In this document: positions 26,808-35,046 of the stretch, in pieces
How the letters are laid out: the number at the start of each line of letters is the position of its first letter
How positions within the stretch are numbered: position 1 is the stretch's first letter
Source of the DNA: Capnocytophaga granulosa ATCC 51502
GTDB lineage: Bacteria > Bacteroidota > Bacteroidia > Flavobacteriales > Flavobacteriaceae
Reading direction: 5' to 3'
Assembly: GCF_000411115.1 (NCBI RefSeq)
Contig: NZ_KE150256.1
Location: 194,540 to 258,539, forward strand
DNA: 64,000 bases
Made by a program: the position numbers and the translations under genes
Notes under the pieces: model-generated
Seen by the model: the letters and a program-made list of their open reading frames with translations, nothing else
Database searches by the model: none
Told to the model about the DNA's origin: nothing

Positions 26808-28151
26808 TTATCGGTGAATCACTATACGCTGGCCTGTTTTGACACTATTGCCCCGGATCTTATTCCATTTTTTCAGCTGATTGACTGTTACTCCATAGCG
26901 GGAGGCAATACGGCCGAGGGTCTCCCCTTTCTTCACTTTATGCGTTATCTTATTATTTGCTTTTGCTTGAGCGGCGGATACCACTTCAGGAAGCGGTTTC
27001 TCACGCTTGGAAGCCTCTTGATCTAGATAGGCATAGATGATATCTTCATTATTGACAAACTTGCCTATAGCCTCCACAGGCAAGCGCAAGCCGTAGTTCT
27101 TTCCTTCTATATAAGGAACGATATTTAGCGAATAAGAAGGGTTGAAGAACTCTATTTCTTGCTCTGTCATCCCCACTACTTCACCTACATCCTTGAAAGA
27201 AATATTGCGTTTTACCTGTACTGTATCGGTCTCAAAGAATACTTTTTCGCGTTTTTCTACCTGAAAACCATGTTCTTTGGCATATTCGAAGATATAGAGC
27301 GTAGCCAAGAAAGCAGGCACATAACCCGCTGTCTCATTAGGCAGATAAGGGCGCAGATTCCAGTAGTTAGTTTTTCCTCCAGAGCGACGCATAGCTTTGG
27401 TTACATTGCCAGGGCCTGAGTTGTAGGCGGCAAGTACCAAATCCCAATCGTTGAACACACTATAGAGTTTCTTAAGGTACTCTGCTGCCGCTTGGGTAGA
27501 GCGTTCGGGGTCTGAGCGCTCATCTACATAGTTATTTACCTCAAGATTGTAAATCTTGCCTGTGTAGTACATGAATTGCCACAATCCTTTGGCTCCCATA
27601 CGTGAGGTAGCCTTAGGGTTCAGTGCCGATTCTACTATAGCTAAGTATTTGATTTCTTTAGGTACTTGGTTTTTGATGAGTTCTCTCTCAAATAAGGGAA
27701 AGTAGTACTGACTGATGTTCATCAATCGTTGCAGAGAAGAGCGGCGATTTTTGAGAAAATTCTTAATCACATTCTCTAAAATCGGATTGTATTCTATATG
27801 AAAGGGAGTTTTTTGGTCTAAGCGTGCCAAACGTTCTTTGAGTACTTCAGTAGGTAGTTCATCATAGGAGACTGTCCCCGTTGGGGTACTCTCCACATCA
27901 CTCTGCATAAGGGGAAAGAGTGAACGATTGGAGAGTTCGTCTAACCATTTCTTATCATACTTCAGGACTTTGTTATCGTCCCTGAGTTGCAGCAGCCCCT
28001 CTCGCAATGGCGTATTCACCGAAAGGCTATCGGGCGGTGCTACGCGTTGGGAAATAGACTTTTGAGGTTTTATACTATCTATGACATGTCTCGCCTGGGT
28101 ATCCCCCATATAAGAAAGGCATACGAGGGCTAATAGTTGTATTTTTTTCAT
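26808..28151 (-). CDS. LysM lytic transglycosylase (MltD-like)
   Basis: 447 residues with a short hydrophobic N-terminus (LLALVCLSYMGDTQA) acting as signal. The SLT domain (about 150-260) shows the catalytic Glu in LAIVESALNP, GAKGLWQFM, and AAYNSGPGNV. After a linker, one LysM repeat closes the protein (HKVKKGETLGRIASRYGV, ending RIVIHR). It cleaves the glycan backbone of peptidoglycan in the periplasm. The box TATCTTTG at 28182-28189 (minus strand) gives its promoter. The cysteate/cysteine-synthase-like gene follows 6 nt after. Confidence 0.93.
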   Translation of the reverse strand: MKKIQLLALVCLSYMGDTQARHVIDSIKPQKSISQRVAPPDSLSVNTPLREGLLQLRDDNKVLKYDKKWLDELSNRSLFPLMQSDVESTPTGTVSYDELPTEVLKERLARLDQKTPFHIEYNPILENVIKNFLKNRRSSLQRLMNISQYYFPLFERELIKNQVPKEIKYLAIVESALNPKATSRMGAKGLWQFMYYTGKIYNLEVNNYVDERSDPERSTQAAAEYLKKLYSVFNDWDLVLAAYNSGPGNVTKAMRRSGGKTNYWNLRPYLPNETAGYVPAFLATLYIFEYAKEHGFQVEKREKVFFETDTVQVKRNISFKDVGEVVGMTEQEIEFFNPSYSLNIVPYIEGKNYGLRLPVEAIGKFVNNEDIIYAYLDQEASKREKPLPEVVSAAQAKANNKITHKVKKGETLGRIASRYGVTVNQLKKWNKIRGNSVKTGQRIVIHR

Positions 28152-28181
28152 GGAAAATATTTAGTCAGGTGTTACAAGGGG

Positions 28182-28189
28182 CAAAGATA
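28182..28189 (-). promoter_or_regulatory. -7 box TATCTTTG for transglycosylase operon
   Basis: Plus-strand CAAAGATA reads TATCTTTG on the minus strand, 30 nt upstream of the start at 28151. Confidence 0.6.
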
Positions 28190-28329
28190 CAAAAAAATAA
28201 TATCAAATACCCAAAGGAAAACATTTTTTTAATTTGTCAATGGGTAAGTTAGCAAATTTGCTCATTGAATCTTTGACAAATTAAATTAACAAATTTGCCA
28301 ATTAACGCATTTGCTAATTAATTTTTTTG

Positions 28330-28337
28330 TATCTTTG
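28330..28337 (+). promoter_or_regulatory. -7 box TATCTTTG for mevalonate kinase
   Basis: TATCTTTG 28 nt before ATG 28366. The preceding gap (about 28230-28325) is a degenerate repeat of AAATTTG/GCAAATT words with no other feature. Confidence 0.6.
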
Positions 28338-28365
28338 CCCTCCGAAAGCCGTATTTTTTAACTCA

Positions 28366-29310
28366 ATGAATTCAACGCTCTTCTATTCAAAAATACTCCT
28401 CTTTGGAGAGTATGGCATTATCAAGGATTCCAAGGGATTGGCCATTCCCTACAACTCCTACAATGGTACGCTAAAGAAAACCTCCCCCAGCGATATGGGT
28501 GAGGTAGAGCGACAATCCAACCTTTCTTTGAGCCAATATTTTGATTATCTCAAGGAAATCTCTCAGCGAGAAGACACTCCTGTACGATTTGATTTAGAGC
28601 GTATGCAGCAGGATATAGCCGAGGGTATGTACTTTGACAGCAGTATTCCACAAGGTTATGGAGTAGGCAGTAGCGGTGCCCTTGTGGCCGCCCTTTATGA
28701 TACCTATGCGATAGACAAGATAGCAACGTCTTCCTCTCTTAACAGAGAAAAATTATTGAAACTCAAGGAGATTTTCTCTCTTATGGAATCTTTCTTCCAT
28801 GGAAAATCCTCTGGCTTAGACCCTCTCAATAGTTACTTGAGTATCCCCATTCTCATCAACTCCTCTTCTATGATTGAGACTACAGGGATTCCTTCCCCCT
28901 TGGAAGAAGGCAAAGGAGCCGTATTCCTTTTGGATAGCGGTATGATAGGAGAGACAGCTCCTATGGTTGAGATTTTCATGGAAAAGATGAAAAATGAGGG
29001 CTTTCGCAATATGCTCAAAACACAATTTGCTAAATATACCGACGAATGCATCGAGAATTTCCTACAAGGTAACTTCAAAACACTGATTGTCAATGTGAAA
29101 AAACTCTCACGCGTCGTCCTCAACCACTTTAAACCCATGATCCCCAAGCAGTTCCATAGCCTTTGGCAACAGGGCATAGATTCTGGTGATTACTACCTAA
29201 AGCTATGTGGCTCTGGAGGGGGGGGCTATATATTGGGCTTTACCCCTGACTATGAGCGTGCTAAGAAGGCTCTCAATGACCACAAATTGGAATTGGTATA
29301 TCGTTTTTAA
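28366..29310 (+). CDS. Mevalonate kinase-like GHMP kinase
   Basis: 314 residues from ATG 28366 (MNSTLFYSKILLFGEYGI); reading from the upstream TTG would include the promoter box. GHMP motifs: FGEYGI near the N-terminus, SSIPQGYGVGSSGALVAAL (the P-loop-like motif 2), a Lys/Gly-rich segment HGKSSGLDPL, and motif 3 KLCGSGGGGYILGF. It resembles the mevalonate kinase branch found in Flavobacteria, where isoprenoids come from mevalonate. No other pathway gene is adjacent. Ends 3 nt before the methyltransferase. Confidence 0.85.
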   Translation: MNSTLFYSKILLFGEYGIIKDSKGLAIPYNSYNGTLKKTSPSDMGEVERQSNLSLSQYFDYLKEISQREDTPVRFDLERMQQDIAEGMYFDSSIPQGYGVGSSGALVAALYDTYAIDKIATSSSLNREKLLKLKEIFSLMESFFHGKSSGLDPLNSYLSIPILINSSSMIETTGIPSPLEEGKGAVFLLDSGMIGETAPMVEIFMEKMKNEGFRNMLKTQFAKYTDECIENFLQGNFKTLIVNVKKLSRVVLNHFKPMIPKQFHSLWQQGIDSGDYYLKLCGSGGGGYILGFTPDYERAKKALNDHKLELVYRF

Positions 29311-29313
29311 GGC

Positions 29314-29850
29314 ATGAGAAAATTAGCCAATGAAGAACTACACCGCCTAAGTGTACAAGCCTACAAAGAGGCCGAGAAGATTCCTGTGATTGTAATCTTG
29401 GACAACGTTCGCAGTCTCAACAATGTAGGCTCTGTATTTCGCACTGCTGATGCCTTCAGGATAGAGAAGATCTACCTCTGTGGTATCACTGCCTGTCCGC
29501 CTCATAAGGAGATACACAAAACCGCCTTGGGAGCAACCGAGAGTGTGGCATGGGAATACGCCCCCGATGTATGTGCCTTACTCGCTGACTTACACTCTCA
29601 GCAGGTACAGACCATAGCCATAGAACAGATAGAAGGAGCCACCTCCTTAGAATGCTTTGTCCCAGAAAAGGGGGTACAATATGCTCTTATATTTGGTAAT
29701 GAAGTAGATGGCGTACAACAAGAAGCGGTATCCCTGAGCAAACATGCCATAGAAATACCCCAATACGGTACCAAGCATTCGCTCAATATTGCCGTAAGTG
29801 TAGGTATTGTCCTATGGGAGATAGGGCATAAGATACGAGAAATGGCCTAA
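29314..29850 (+). CDS. SpoU/TrmH-family RNA methyltransferase
   Basis: 178 residues, a minimal SPOUT methyltransferase. Motif 1 DNVRSLNNVGSVFRTADAF, motif 2 ALIFGNEVDGVQQEAV, and motif 3 IPQYGTKHSLNIAVSVGIV form the trefoil-knot SAM site. It lacks an N-terminal substrate-binding domain, as in small TrmH/TrmL-like enzymes, so it likely 2'-O-methylates a tRNA or rRNA ribose; the exact site is unclear. Downstream of and probably co-transcribed with the kinase. Confidence 0.92.
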   Translation: MRKLANEELHRLSVQAYKEAEKIPVIVILDNVRSLNNVGSVFRTADAFRIEKIYLCGITACPPHKEIHKTALGATESVAWEYAPDVCALLADLHSQQVQTIAIEQIEGATSLECFVPEKGVQYALIFGNEVDGVQQEAVSLSKHAIEIPQYGTKHSLNIAVSVGIVLWEIGHKIREMA

Positions 29851-29855
29851 GGCTC

Positions 29856-30212
29856 TTATTGCAAAGGCTTAATTGCTGTTATGGTTGCTTTTTTAGCACA
29901 ACTCTGCACGGTAATTTCCATAGGTGTATGTGCGGTGTCTTCACCTTTTATAATATAGGTACGACAGGCCGAATGGGTATCACTACGGGAGAAGTCTATA
30001 TCTCCATCGTGAAAAAGAGGTGTGAGTTGCTCCAACGAGTAATCCTTCAAGGATTCGGCAAGCGTCAAGGGTTTAGAGCGCAAGTCTTTCAGTACCCTAC
30101 AGTTGGGCAAATAGCAGAACTCTGTCCCCTTGCGCTGAAAGAAGAACATCACAAAAACACTGCCTATAGCAAGGCCAAAAAAGAAAAAAAGAAAGCGCCT
30201 GAGTAGATTCAT
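29856..30212 (-). CDS. DUF4258-like membrane-anchored protein
   Basis: 118 residues from ATG 30212 (MNLLRRFLFFFFGLAIGSV), 10 nt after the tsaE stop; an ATG at 30263 would overlap tsaE and is rejected. One N-terminal membrane helix (about 5-25), then a small domain with CYLPNCRVLKDLRSKPL, a DGDIDFSRS segment and CRTYIIKG, typical of a Flavobacterial family often labelled DUF4258. Several Cys residues are conserved-looking. Function unknown. It follows tsaE in a leftward pair. Confidence 0.72.
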   Translation of the reverse strand: MNLLRRFLFFFFGLAIGSVFVMFFFQRKGTEFCYLPNCRVLKDLRSKPLTLAESLKDYSLEQLTPLFHDGDIDFSRSDTHSACRTYIIKGEDTAHTPMEITVQSCAKKATITAIKPLQ

Positions 30213-30222
30213 ATAACGTTCA

Positions 30223-30639
30223 TTAATTATGCTGTACCACCGTAAGACTACGGGTAGTTTCATCTATCACTGTGAGTTGTACCTCCGTATAGTGTAAGGG
30301 AAGTAATGAGGGAATACGCTCCGCCCATTCGACAAAGCACCAAGCCCCTAAGTCCCAATACTCCTCTATCCCAAAGTCAAGTGCTTCCTGCTCCTCTTCT
30401 ATACGATAGAGATCAAAGTGAAAGACTTTCCCTTCATGGGCTTGATATTCATTGACTAAGGAAAAGGTAGGACTGCTCACTCGATCACCAACCCCTAGGC
30501 TTCGGCATAGCGCCTTGATAAAGGTCGTTTTACCTGCTCCCATAGCCCCTTGGAATAGTAACACCTTCTGTGAGTGAGGGAGTACCTCTTTTACAAAGGT
30601 ATCTGCTATGCTATCTATCTGAGAGAGTGTGTATTGCAT
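30223..30639 (-). CDS. tsaE: tRNA t6A biosynthesis ATPase TsaE
   Basis: 138 residues, full length for the family. P-loop GAMGAGKTTFIKAL (about 30-42), switch-like SSPTFSLVNEY, FHFDLYRIE and the C-terminal VEWAERIPSLLP. TsaE powers the TsaB-TsaD complex that makes N6-threonylcarbamoyladenosine on ANN-decoding tRNAs. A promoter-like TATTTTTG box lies at 30658-30665 on the minus strand, 18 nt upstream. Confidence 0.94.
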   Translation of the reverse strand: MQYTLSQIDSIADTFVKEVLPHSQKVLLFQGAMGAGKTTFIKALCRSLGVGDRVSSPTFSLVNEYQAHEGKVFHFDLYRIEEEQEALDFGIEEYWDLGAWCFVEWAERIPSLLPLHYTEVQLTVIDETTRSLTVVQHN

Positions 30640-30657
30640 ATCTGTGATTTACAAAGG

Positions 30658-30665
30658 CAAAAATA
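30658..30665 (-). promoter_or_regulatory. -7 box TATTTTTG for tsaE
   Basis: Plus-strand CAAAAATA reads TATTTTTG on the minus strand, upstream of the tsaE start. The gap beyond (30670-30750) is a low-complexity ACGAC/TAATGA array between divergent genes. Confidence 0.5.
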
Positions 30666-30752
30666 CAAAAATAATGACAAACGACAAACGACTAATGATA
30701 AATATTCGTTATCAGTTATTTGTCTCTTGTCATTAGTCATTAATTAAGTAGT

Positions 30753-31385
30753 ATGGAACAAAATTTATTAGAGTACAACACCGAGCGCAATGAGCTTATC
30801 ATCCCTGAGTATGGGAGACATATACAGAAGATGGTAGAAAAGGCCGTGAAAATAGCCGACCGTACTGAGCGCAACAACACTGCCAAGGCCATCATCGCCG
30901 TGATGGGCAACATGAACCCTCACTTGAGAGACGTGCCTGATTTCCAACACAAACTCTGGGATCAGCTTTTCAAAATGTCTGATTTCCAGATAGATGTAGA
31001 TTCCCCCTTCGAGCGGCCTACGCGTGAATCTACCACCCCAAAACCTGAGCAATTGGCTCTCCCTCAGCACCGTCTCAAATATCGTTTTTACGGGAACAAC
31101 ATACTGAAAATGATTCAGATATGTAATCAGTGGGAAGAGGGTGACCTGAAAACAGCCTTGAAATTCTCTATCGCCAACCATATGAAAAAGTGCTTCCTTA
31201 CTTGGAATAAAGAAGACGTAGAGGATACGATCATCTTTGACCACCTCTATGAGCTAAGCGATGGAAAGATAGACTTAGGAAGTACACGAGAAAATCTCAA
31301 TTCCAAACCTACCCATTACCAAAAGAAAAACAACCTCCCTATTGCGGCTAAGAAAAACACTTATCCCAAGGGAAAAAAGAAATAA
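30753..31385 (+). CDS. DUF4290 family protein
   Basis: 210 residues. The diagnostic N-terminus (LEYNTERNELIIPEYGRHIQKMV) and MGNMNPHLRDVPDFQHKLWDQLF mark DUF4290, a soluble helical family confined to Bacteroidota and nearly always upstream of murA, as here (3-nt gap). The C-terminus is basic and disordered (KKNNLPIAAKKNTYPKGKKK). Function not known; the constant linkage to murA suggests a cell-wall-related role, which is inference. Confidence 0.9.
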   Translation: MEQNLLEYNTERNELIIPEYGRHIQKMVEKAVKIADRTERNNTAKAIIAVMGNMNPHLRDVPDFQHKLWDQLFKMSDFQIDVDSPFERPTRESTTPKPEQLALPQHRLKYRFYGNNILKMIQICNQWEEGDLKTALKFSIANHMKKCFLTWNKEDVEDTIIFDHLYELSDGKIDLGSTRENLNSKPTHYQKKNNLPIAAKKNTYPKGKKK

Positions 31386-31388
31386 GCC

Positions 31389-32699
31389 ATGGAAAGTTTT
31401 AAAATAGAGGGGGGACACCCCCTGCATGGAGAGATTACTCCACAAGGCGCAAAGAATGAGGCCTTACAGGTGCTCTGCCTAGTACTACTGACCGATGAAA
31501 AGGTAACCATTCACAACCTTCCTGATATACTGGATGTGAACAAACTCATCCAACTATTGGAGAACCTAGGTGTGAAGATTCAGAAATTGGCCAAAGGCTC
31601 CTATACCTTTCAGGCCGATGATATCAATATGGACTACCTATCCAGCCCAGAATTTGCCAAACAAAGCCAAAGCCTACGTGGCTCTATCCTGATTCTAGGA
31701 CCGCTCTTAGCACGCTTTGGCTATGGGGGTATTCCCAAGCCCGGAGGTGACAAAATCGGTCGTCGTCGCTTGGATACCCACTTTGATGGTTTTGTGAAAC
31801 TAGGGGCTACCTTTACCTATTCTGAGCACGAACATTATTACTCTGTTTCTGCTCCCAATGGTCTGAAAGGCAACTATATTCTCCTTGATGAGGCCTCTGT
31901 TACAGGTACAGCCAATATCATCATGGCAGCTTCCTTAGCCGAGGGTACCACTACCCTATACAATGCCGCTTGCGAACCCTATCTACAACAGGTATGCCAT
32001 ATGCTGGTGCGCATGGGTGCTAAGATAGAGGGCATCGGCTCCAACCTACTGACCATTCATGGTGTTAAGCAACTCAGTGGCTGTACCCATAGTGTCCTAC
32101 CCGATATGATTGAGATTGGTAGCTGGATAGGTATGGCCGCTATGACAAAGAGCGAACTGACCATTAAGAATGTGGGTTGGGAGCACTTAGGCCTTATCCC
32201 TTCCATATTCGAACGCTTAGGCATCAGCTTAGAGCGCCGTGCCGATGATATCTATATCCCTGCTCATACCAATGGCTACGAGATCCAGAGTTTTATTGAC
32301 GGCTCTATCCTTACCGTATATGATGCCCCTTGGCCTGGCTTTACCCCCGACCTGTTGAGTATTATTTTGGTAACTGCTATTCAGGCACGAGGTGAAGTGC
32401 TCATCCACCAGAAGATGTTTGAGAGCCGCTTGTTCTTCGTGGATAAGCTCATTGACATGGGGGCTAAGATTATCCTCTGTGATCCTCACCGTGCTGTAGT
32501 GATAGGCAACGACTTCAGATCCCGACTAAGAGCCACCACCATGACCTCTCCCGATATTCGTGCAGGAATCGCCCTACTTATCGCTGCTCTTTCTGCCAAA
32601 GGCACCTCCACCATCCACAACATAGAGCAGATAGACCGCGGTTATGAGCGCATAGAAGAACGCCTCAAGGCCATTGGCGCTAAGATTACCCGTGTATAA
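31389..32699 (+). CDS. murA: UDP-GlcNAc enolpyruvyl transferase MurA (Asp-type active site)
   Basis: 436 residues, two EPSP-synthase-like domains. AKNEAL at the start (Lys22/Asn23), RGSILILGPLLARFG, and a C-terminal half with SPDIRAGIALLIAALSAKG. In most bacteria the flexible loop carries Cys115; here the loop reads PKPGGDKIGRRRLDTHF with Asp121 at that position. The first committed step of peptidoglycan synthesis. The Asp form is seen in other lineages (Mycobacterium, Chlamydia) and is known to make MurA insensitive to fosfomycin. Confidence 0.95.
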   Translation: MESFKIEGGHPLHGEITPQGAKNEALQVLCLVLLTDEKVTIHNLPDILDVNKLIQLLENLGVKIQKLAKGSYTFQADDINMDYLSSPEFAKQSQSLRGSILILGPLLARFGYGGIPKPGGDKIGRRRLDTHFDGFVKLGATFTYSEHEHYYSVSAPNGLKGNYILLDEASVTGTANIIMAASLAEGTTTLYNAACEPYLQQVCHMLVRMGAKIEGIGSNLLTIHGVKQLSGCTHSVLPDMIEIGSWIGMAAMTKSELTIKNVGWEHLGLIPSIFERLGISLERRADDIYIPAHTNGYEIQSFIDGSILTVYDAPWPGFTPDLLSIILVTAIQARGEVLIHQKMFESRLFFVDKLIDMGAKIILCDPHRAVVIGNDFRSRLRATTMTSPDIRAGIALLIAALSAKGTSTIHNIEQIDRGYERIEERLKAIGAKITRV

Positions 32700-32775
32700 T
32701 CAGTAAAAAATTAATTTGCAACAAACTAATTATCAGCTAATTGTAAAAAACATAAAAAATATTTCGCAAAATCGC

Positions 32776-32805
32776 TTGCTATTTCAAAAAAAAGCTGTAC
32801 CTTTG
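32776..32805 (+). promoter_or_regulatory. Promoter of tRNA-Arg (TTG-N19-TACCTTTG)
   Basis: TTG at 32776-32778, a 19-nt spacer and TACCTTTG at 32798-32805 form an exact Bacteroidota promoter, 18 nt upstream of the tRNA 5' end. Confidence 0.75.
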
Positions 32806-32822
32806 CACCCGAAATAAGAATT

Positions 32823-32896
32823 GGCCTCGTGGCGCAACTGAATAGCGCATCTGATTACGGCTCAGAAGGTTACAGGTTTGAATCCTGTCGAGGTCA
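32823..32896 (+). tRNA. tRNA-Arg(ACG)
   Basis: 74-nt cloverleaf. Acceptor GGCCTCG pairs with CGAGGTC (one G-U), D stem GCGC/GCGC, anticodon stem TCTGA/TCAGA around loop TTACGGC with anticodon ACG, T arm ACAGG-TTTGAAT-CCTGT, discriminator A. CCA is not encoded. ACG would be edited to ICG and read CGU, CGC and CGA. Confidence 0.95.
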
Positions 32897-32902
32897 CAAC
32901 AC

Positions 32903-32932
32903 AACGCCCTGATAGTCAGGGCGTTATTTTTT
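32903..32932 (+). terminator. Intrinsic terminator after tRNA-Arg
   Basis: AACGCCCTGA-TAG-TCAGGGCGTT, a perfect 10-bp stem, followed by ATTTTTT. Confidence 0.92.
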
Positions 32933-33072
32933 ATAAGCCTTTTACCCCCTATTTTAAACGACAAGGTAAACGGCAAACTTACTTGAGGGCCGGTACTACA
33001 ACTTCACAAATACCTTATAATAATGAGGTAAAAAAATATTCAGAAACACTATGTCATTCCAAAATAAATTCG

Positions 33073-33080
33073 TACTTTTG
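33073..33080 (+). promoter_or_regulatory. -7 box TACTTTTG for rpsA
   Basis: TACTTTTG lies 121 nt upstream of the S1 start, so the mRNA would carry a leader of about 115 nt. Confidence 0.55.
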
Positions 33081-33201
33081 CAAAATCTTTGAGCTACGCA
33101 AGGGAAAGATGATTTTCAATGAAATATGTATCACTAAAACTATGTGATTTGCAGCTCCTTAGCCCTTGACCTATTACATAGCTAATCCTTATTTATCAGC
33201 A
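33081..33201 (+). promoter_or_regulatory. Long 5' leader of rpsA
   Basis: About 115 nt between the promoter box and the S1 start, without a plausible gene. CTATGT (33140-33145) can pair with ACATAG (33176-33181) to enclose a 30-nt loop. A long leader on a ribosomal protein gene suggests autoregulation or standby-site control; this is inference from length and pairing only. Confidence 0.35.
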
Positions 33202-34959
33202 ATGGCTGAAATTACTAAAGAACAACAAGAACAGTTGGATAACTTCAACTGGACTAAGTACGAACAAGGCATTGACCAAGTAGACCAAAACAAATTGGAC
33301 GAATTCGAACGCCTTGTTAAAGAAAACTTCGTGGATACCCAAGCCGATGAGCTTGTGATCGGTACTGTAACTCACCTTACTGACCGTGAAGCGATCATTG
33401 ACATCAACGCTAAGAGCGAAGGGGTAATCTCCCTCAATGAGTTCCGCTACAACCCTAACCTAAAGGTTGGTGACAAGGTAGAGGTATTGGTTGATATCCG
33501 TGAAGACAAAACTGGACAACTCGTTCTCTCTCACAAGAAAGCGCGTACTATCAAAGCATGGGACAGAGTCAATGCTGCCTTTGAAAGTGGCGAAATCGTA
33601 AATGGTTTCGTAAAATGCAGAACCAAAGGAGGTATGATTGTAGATGTATTCGGTATTGAGGCTTTCTTACCTGGTTCTCAAATCGATGTAAAACCTATCC
33701 GCGACTACGACCAATTTGTCAATAAGACTATGGAGTTCAAGGTTGTGAAAATCAACCATGAGTTCAAGAACGTTGTGGTATCTCACAAAGCGCTTATCGA
33801 AGCGGATATTGAAGAGCAAAAACGAGAAATCATCGGACAGCTCGAAAAAGGACAAGTACTCGAAGGGGTTGTGAAGAATATCACTTCTTACGGAGTATTC
33901 GTTGATCTTGGCGGTGTAGACGGACTTATCCATATTACCGACCTTTCTTGGTCTCGTATCAACCACCCTACCGAAGTATTAGAGCTTGACCAAAAAATCA
34001 ATGTGGTTATCCTTGACTTCGATGACAACAAGTCTCGTATCCAATTAGGATTGAAACAACTTCAAAAACACCCATGGGAAGCCCTTTCTGATGACCTTAA
34101 AGTAGGTGATAAAGTAAAAGGTAAAGTAGTGGTAATCGCTGACTACGGTGCTTTTGTAGAGGTAGCCGATGGCGTAGAAGGTCTTATCCACGTTTCCGAA
34201 ATGTCTTGGAGTACTCACTTGCGTTCTGCTCAGGACTTCGTAAATATAGGTGATGAAGTAGAAGCTGTAATCCTTACTCTTGACAGAGACGAAAGAAAAA
34301 TGTCCTTGGGTATCAAACAACTTACTACCGATCCTTGGACTGACATCACTGCTAAATATCCTGTAGGATCTAAGCATACTGGTACCGTACGTAACTTCAC
34401 CAACTTCGGTGTATTTGTAGAATTGGAAGAAGGTATTGACGGATTGGTATATATCTCTGACCTTTCTTGGACTAAGAAAATCAAACATCCATCTGAATTC
34501 TGCTCTGTAGGAGATAAAATGGACGTAGTAGTTCTCGAACTTGATGTAAATACCCGTAAGCTCGCTCTTGGTCACAAGCAATTGGAACCTAATCCTTGGG
34601 ACAAATACGAAAACGAGTTTGCTGTAGGTACTATCCACCAAGGTACTATCTCCAAAATCACTGACAAAGGAGCAACTGTTCCTTTCAATGAGGATATTCT
34701 TGCTTTCGTTCCTTCTCGCCACTTAGAGACTGAATCTGGCAAGAAATTAGGCAAGGGAGATACTGCTGATTTCAAGATCATTGAGTTCAGCAAAGAATTC
34801 AAGCGTGTCGTAGCTTCTCATACAGCTATCTTCAAGGAAGAAGAAGAAAAGAATGTAAAAGAAGCCGCAGCTCAGCCTGCACAACAAGTAGAGAAATCTA
34901 CTTTAGGGGACTTGGACGTACTCCAAGAGCTCAAAGACAAGATGGAAAAAGAACAATAG
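33202..34959 (+). CDS. rpsA: 30S ribosomal protein S1
   Basis: 585 residues from ATG 33202 (MAEITKEQQEQLDNFNW); the frame is open upstream but only through the leader. Six S1 RNA-binding domains in order: at about 45 (IGTVTHLTDREAIIDI), 130 (VNGFVKCRTKGGMIVDV), 215 (LEGVVKNITSYGVFVDLGG), 302 (GKVVVIADYGAFVEV), 390 (GTVRNFTNFGVFVEL) and 478 (GTISKITDKGATVPF). The C-terminus is acidic and charged. It unwinds mRNA on the 30S subunit; in Bacteroidota, which use little Shine-Dalgarno pairing, S1 is especially important. Followed by a strong terminator. Confidence 0.96.
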   Translation: MAEITKEQQEQLDNFNWTKYEQGIDQVDQNKLDEFERLVKENFVDTQADELVIGTVTHLTDREAIIDINAKSEGVISLNEFRYNPNLKVGDKVEVLVDIREDKTGQLVLSHKKARTIKAWDRVNAAFESGEIVNGFVKCRTKGGMIVDVFGIEAFLPGSQIDVKPIRDYDQFVNKTMEFKVVKINHEFKNVVVSHKALIEADIEEQKREIIGQLEKGQVLEGVVKNITSYGVFVDLGGVDGLIHITDLSWSRINHPTEVLELDQKINVVILDFDDNKSRIQLGLKQLQKHPWEALSDDLKVGDKVKGKVVVIADYGAFVEVADGVEGLIHVSEMSWSTHLRSAQDFVNIGDEVEAVILTLDRDERKMSLGIKQLTTDPWTDITAKYPVGSKHTGTVRNFTNFGVFVELEEGIDGLVYISDLSWTKKIKHPSEFCSVGDKMDVVVLELDVNTRKLALGHKQLEPNPWDKYENEFAVGTIHQGTISKITDKGATVPFNEDILAFVPSRHLETESGKKLGKGDTADFKIIEFSKEFKRVVASHTAIFKEEEEKNVKEAAAQPAQQVEKSTLGDLDVLQELKDKMEKEQ

Positions 34960-34991
34960 TGGTTTAGTTTTTTTCATAATTTTTGTTTTAG

Positions 34992-35025
34992 GGTACTACT
35001 TTGTTCTAAAGTAGTACCTTTTTTT
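34992..35025 (+). terminator. Intrinsic terminator after rpsA
   Basis: GGTACTACTTT (34992-35002), loop GTTCT, AAAGTAGTACC (35008-35018), then seven T. A perfect 11-bp stem. Confidence 0.93.
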
Positions 35026-35046
35026 ACTTTTTTAATCCCTTTTCTT

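Noticed and set aside
32878..33147. Plus-strand frame of 89 residues after the tRNA
   Set aside because: It begins inside the tRNA T arm, crosses its terminator and the rpsA promoter, and has no protein-like features.
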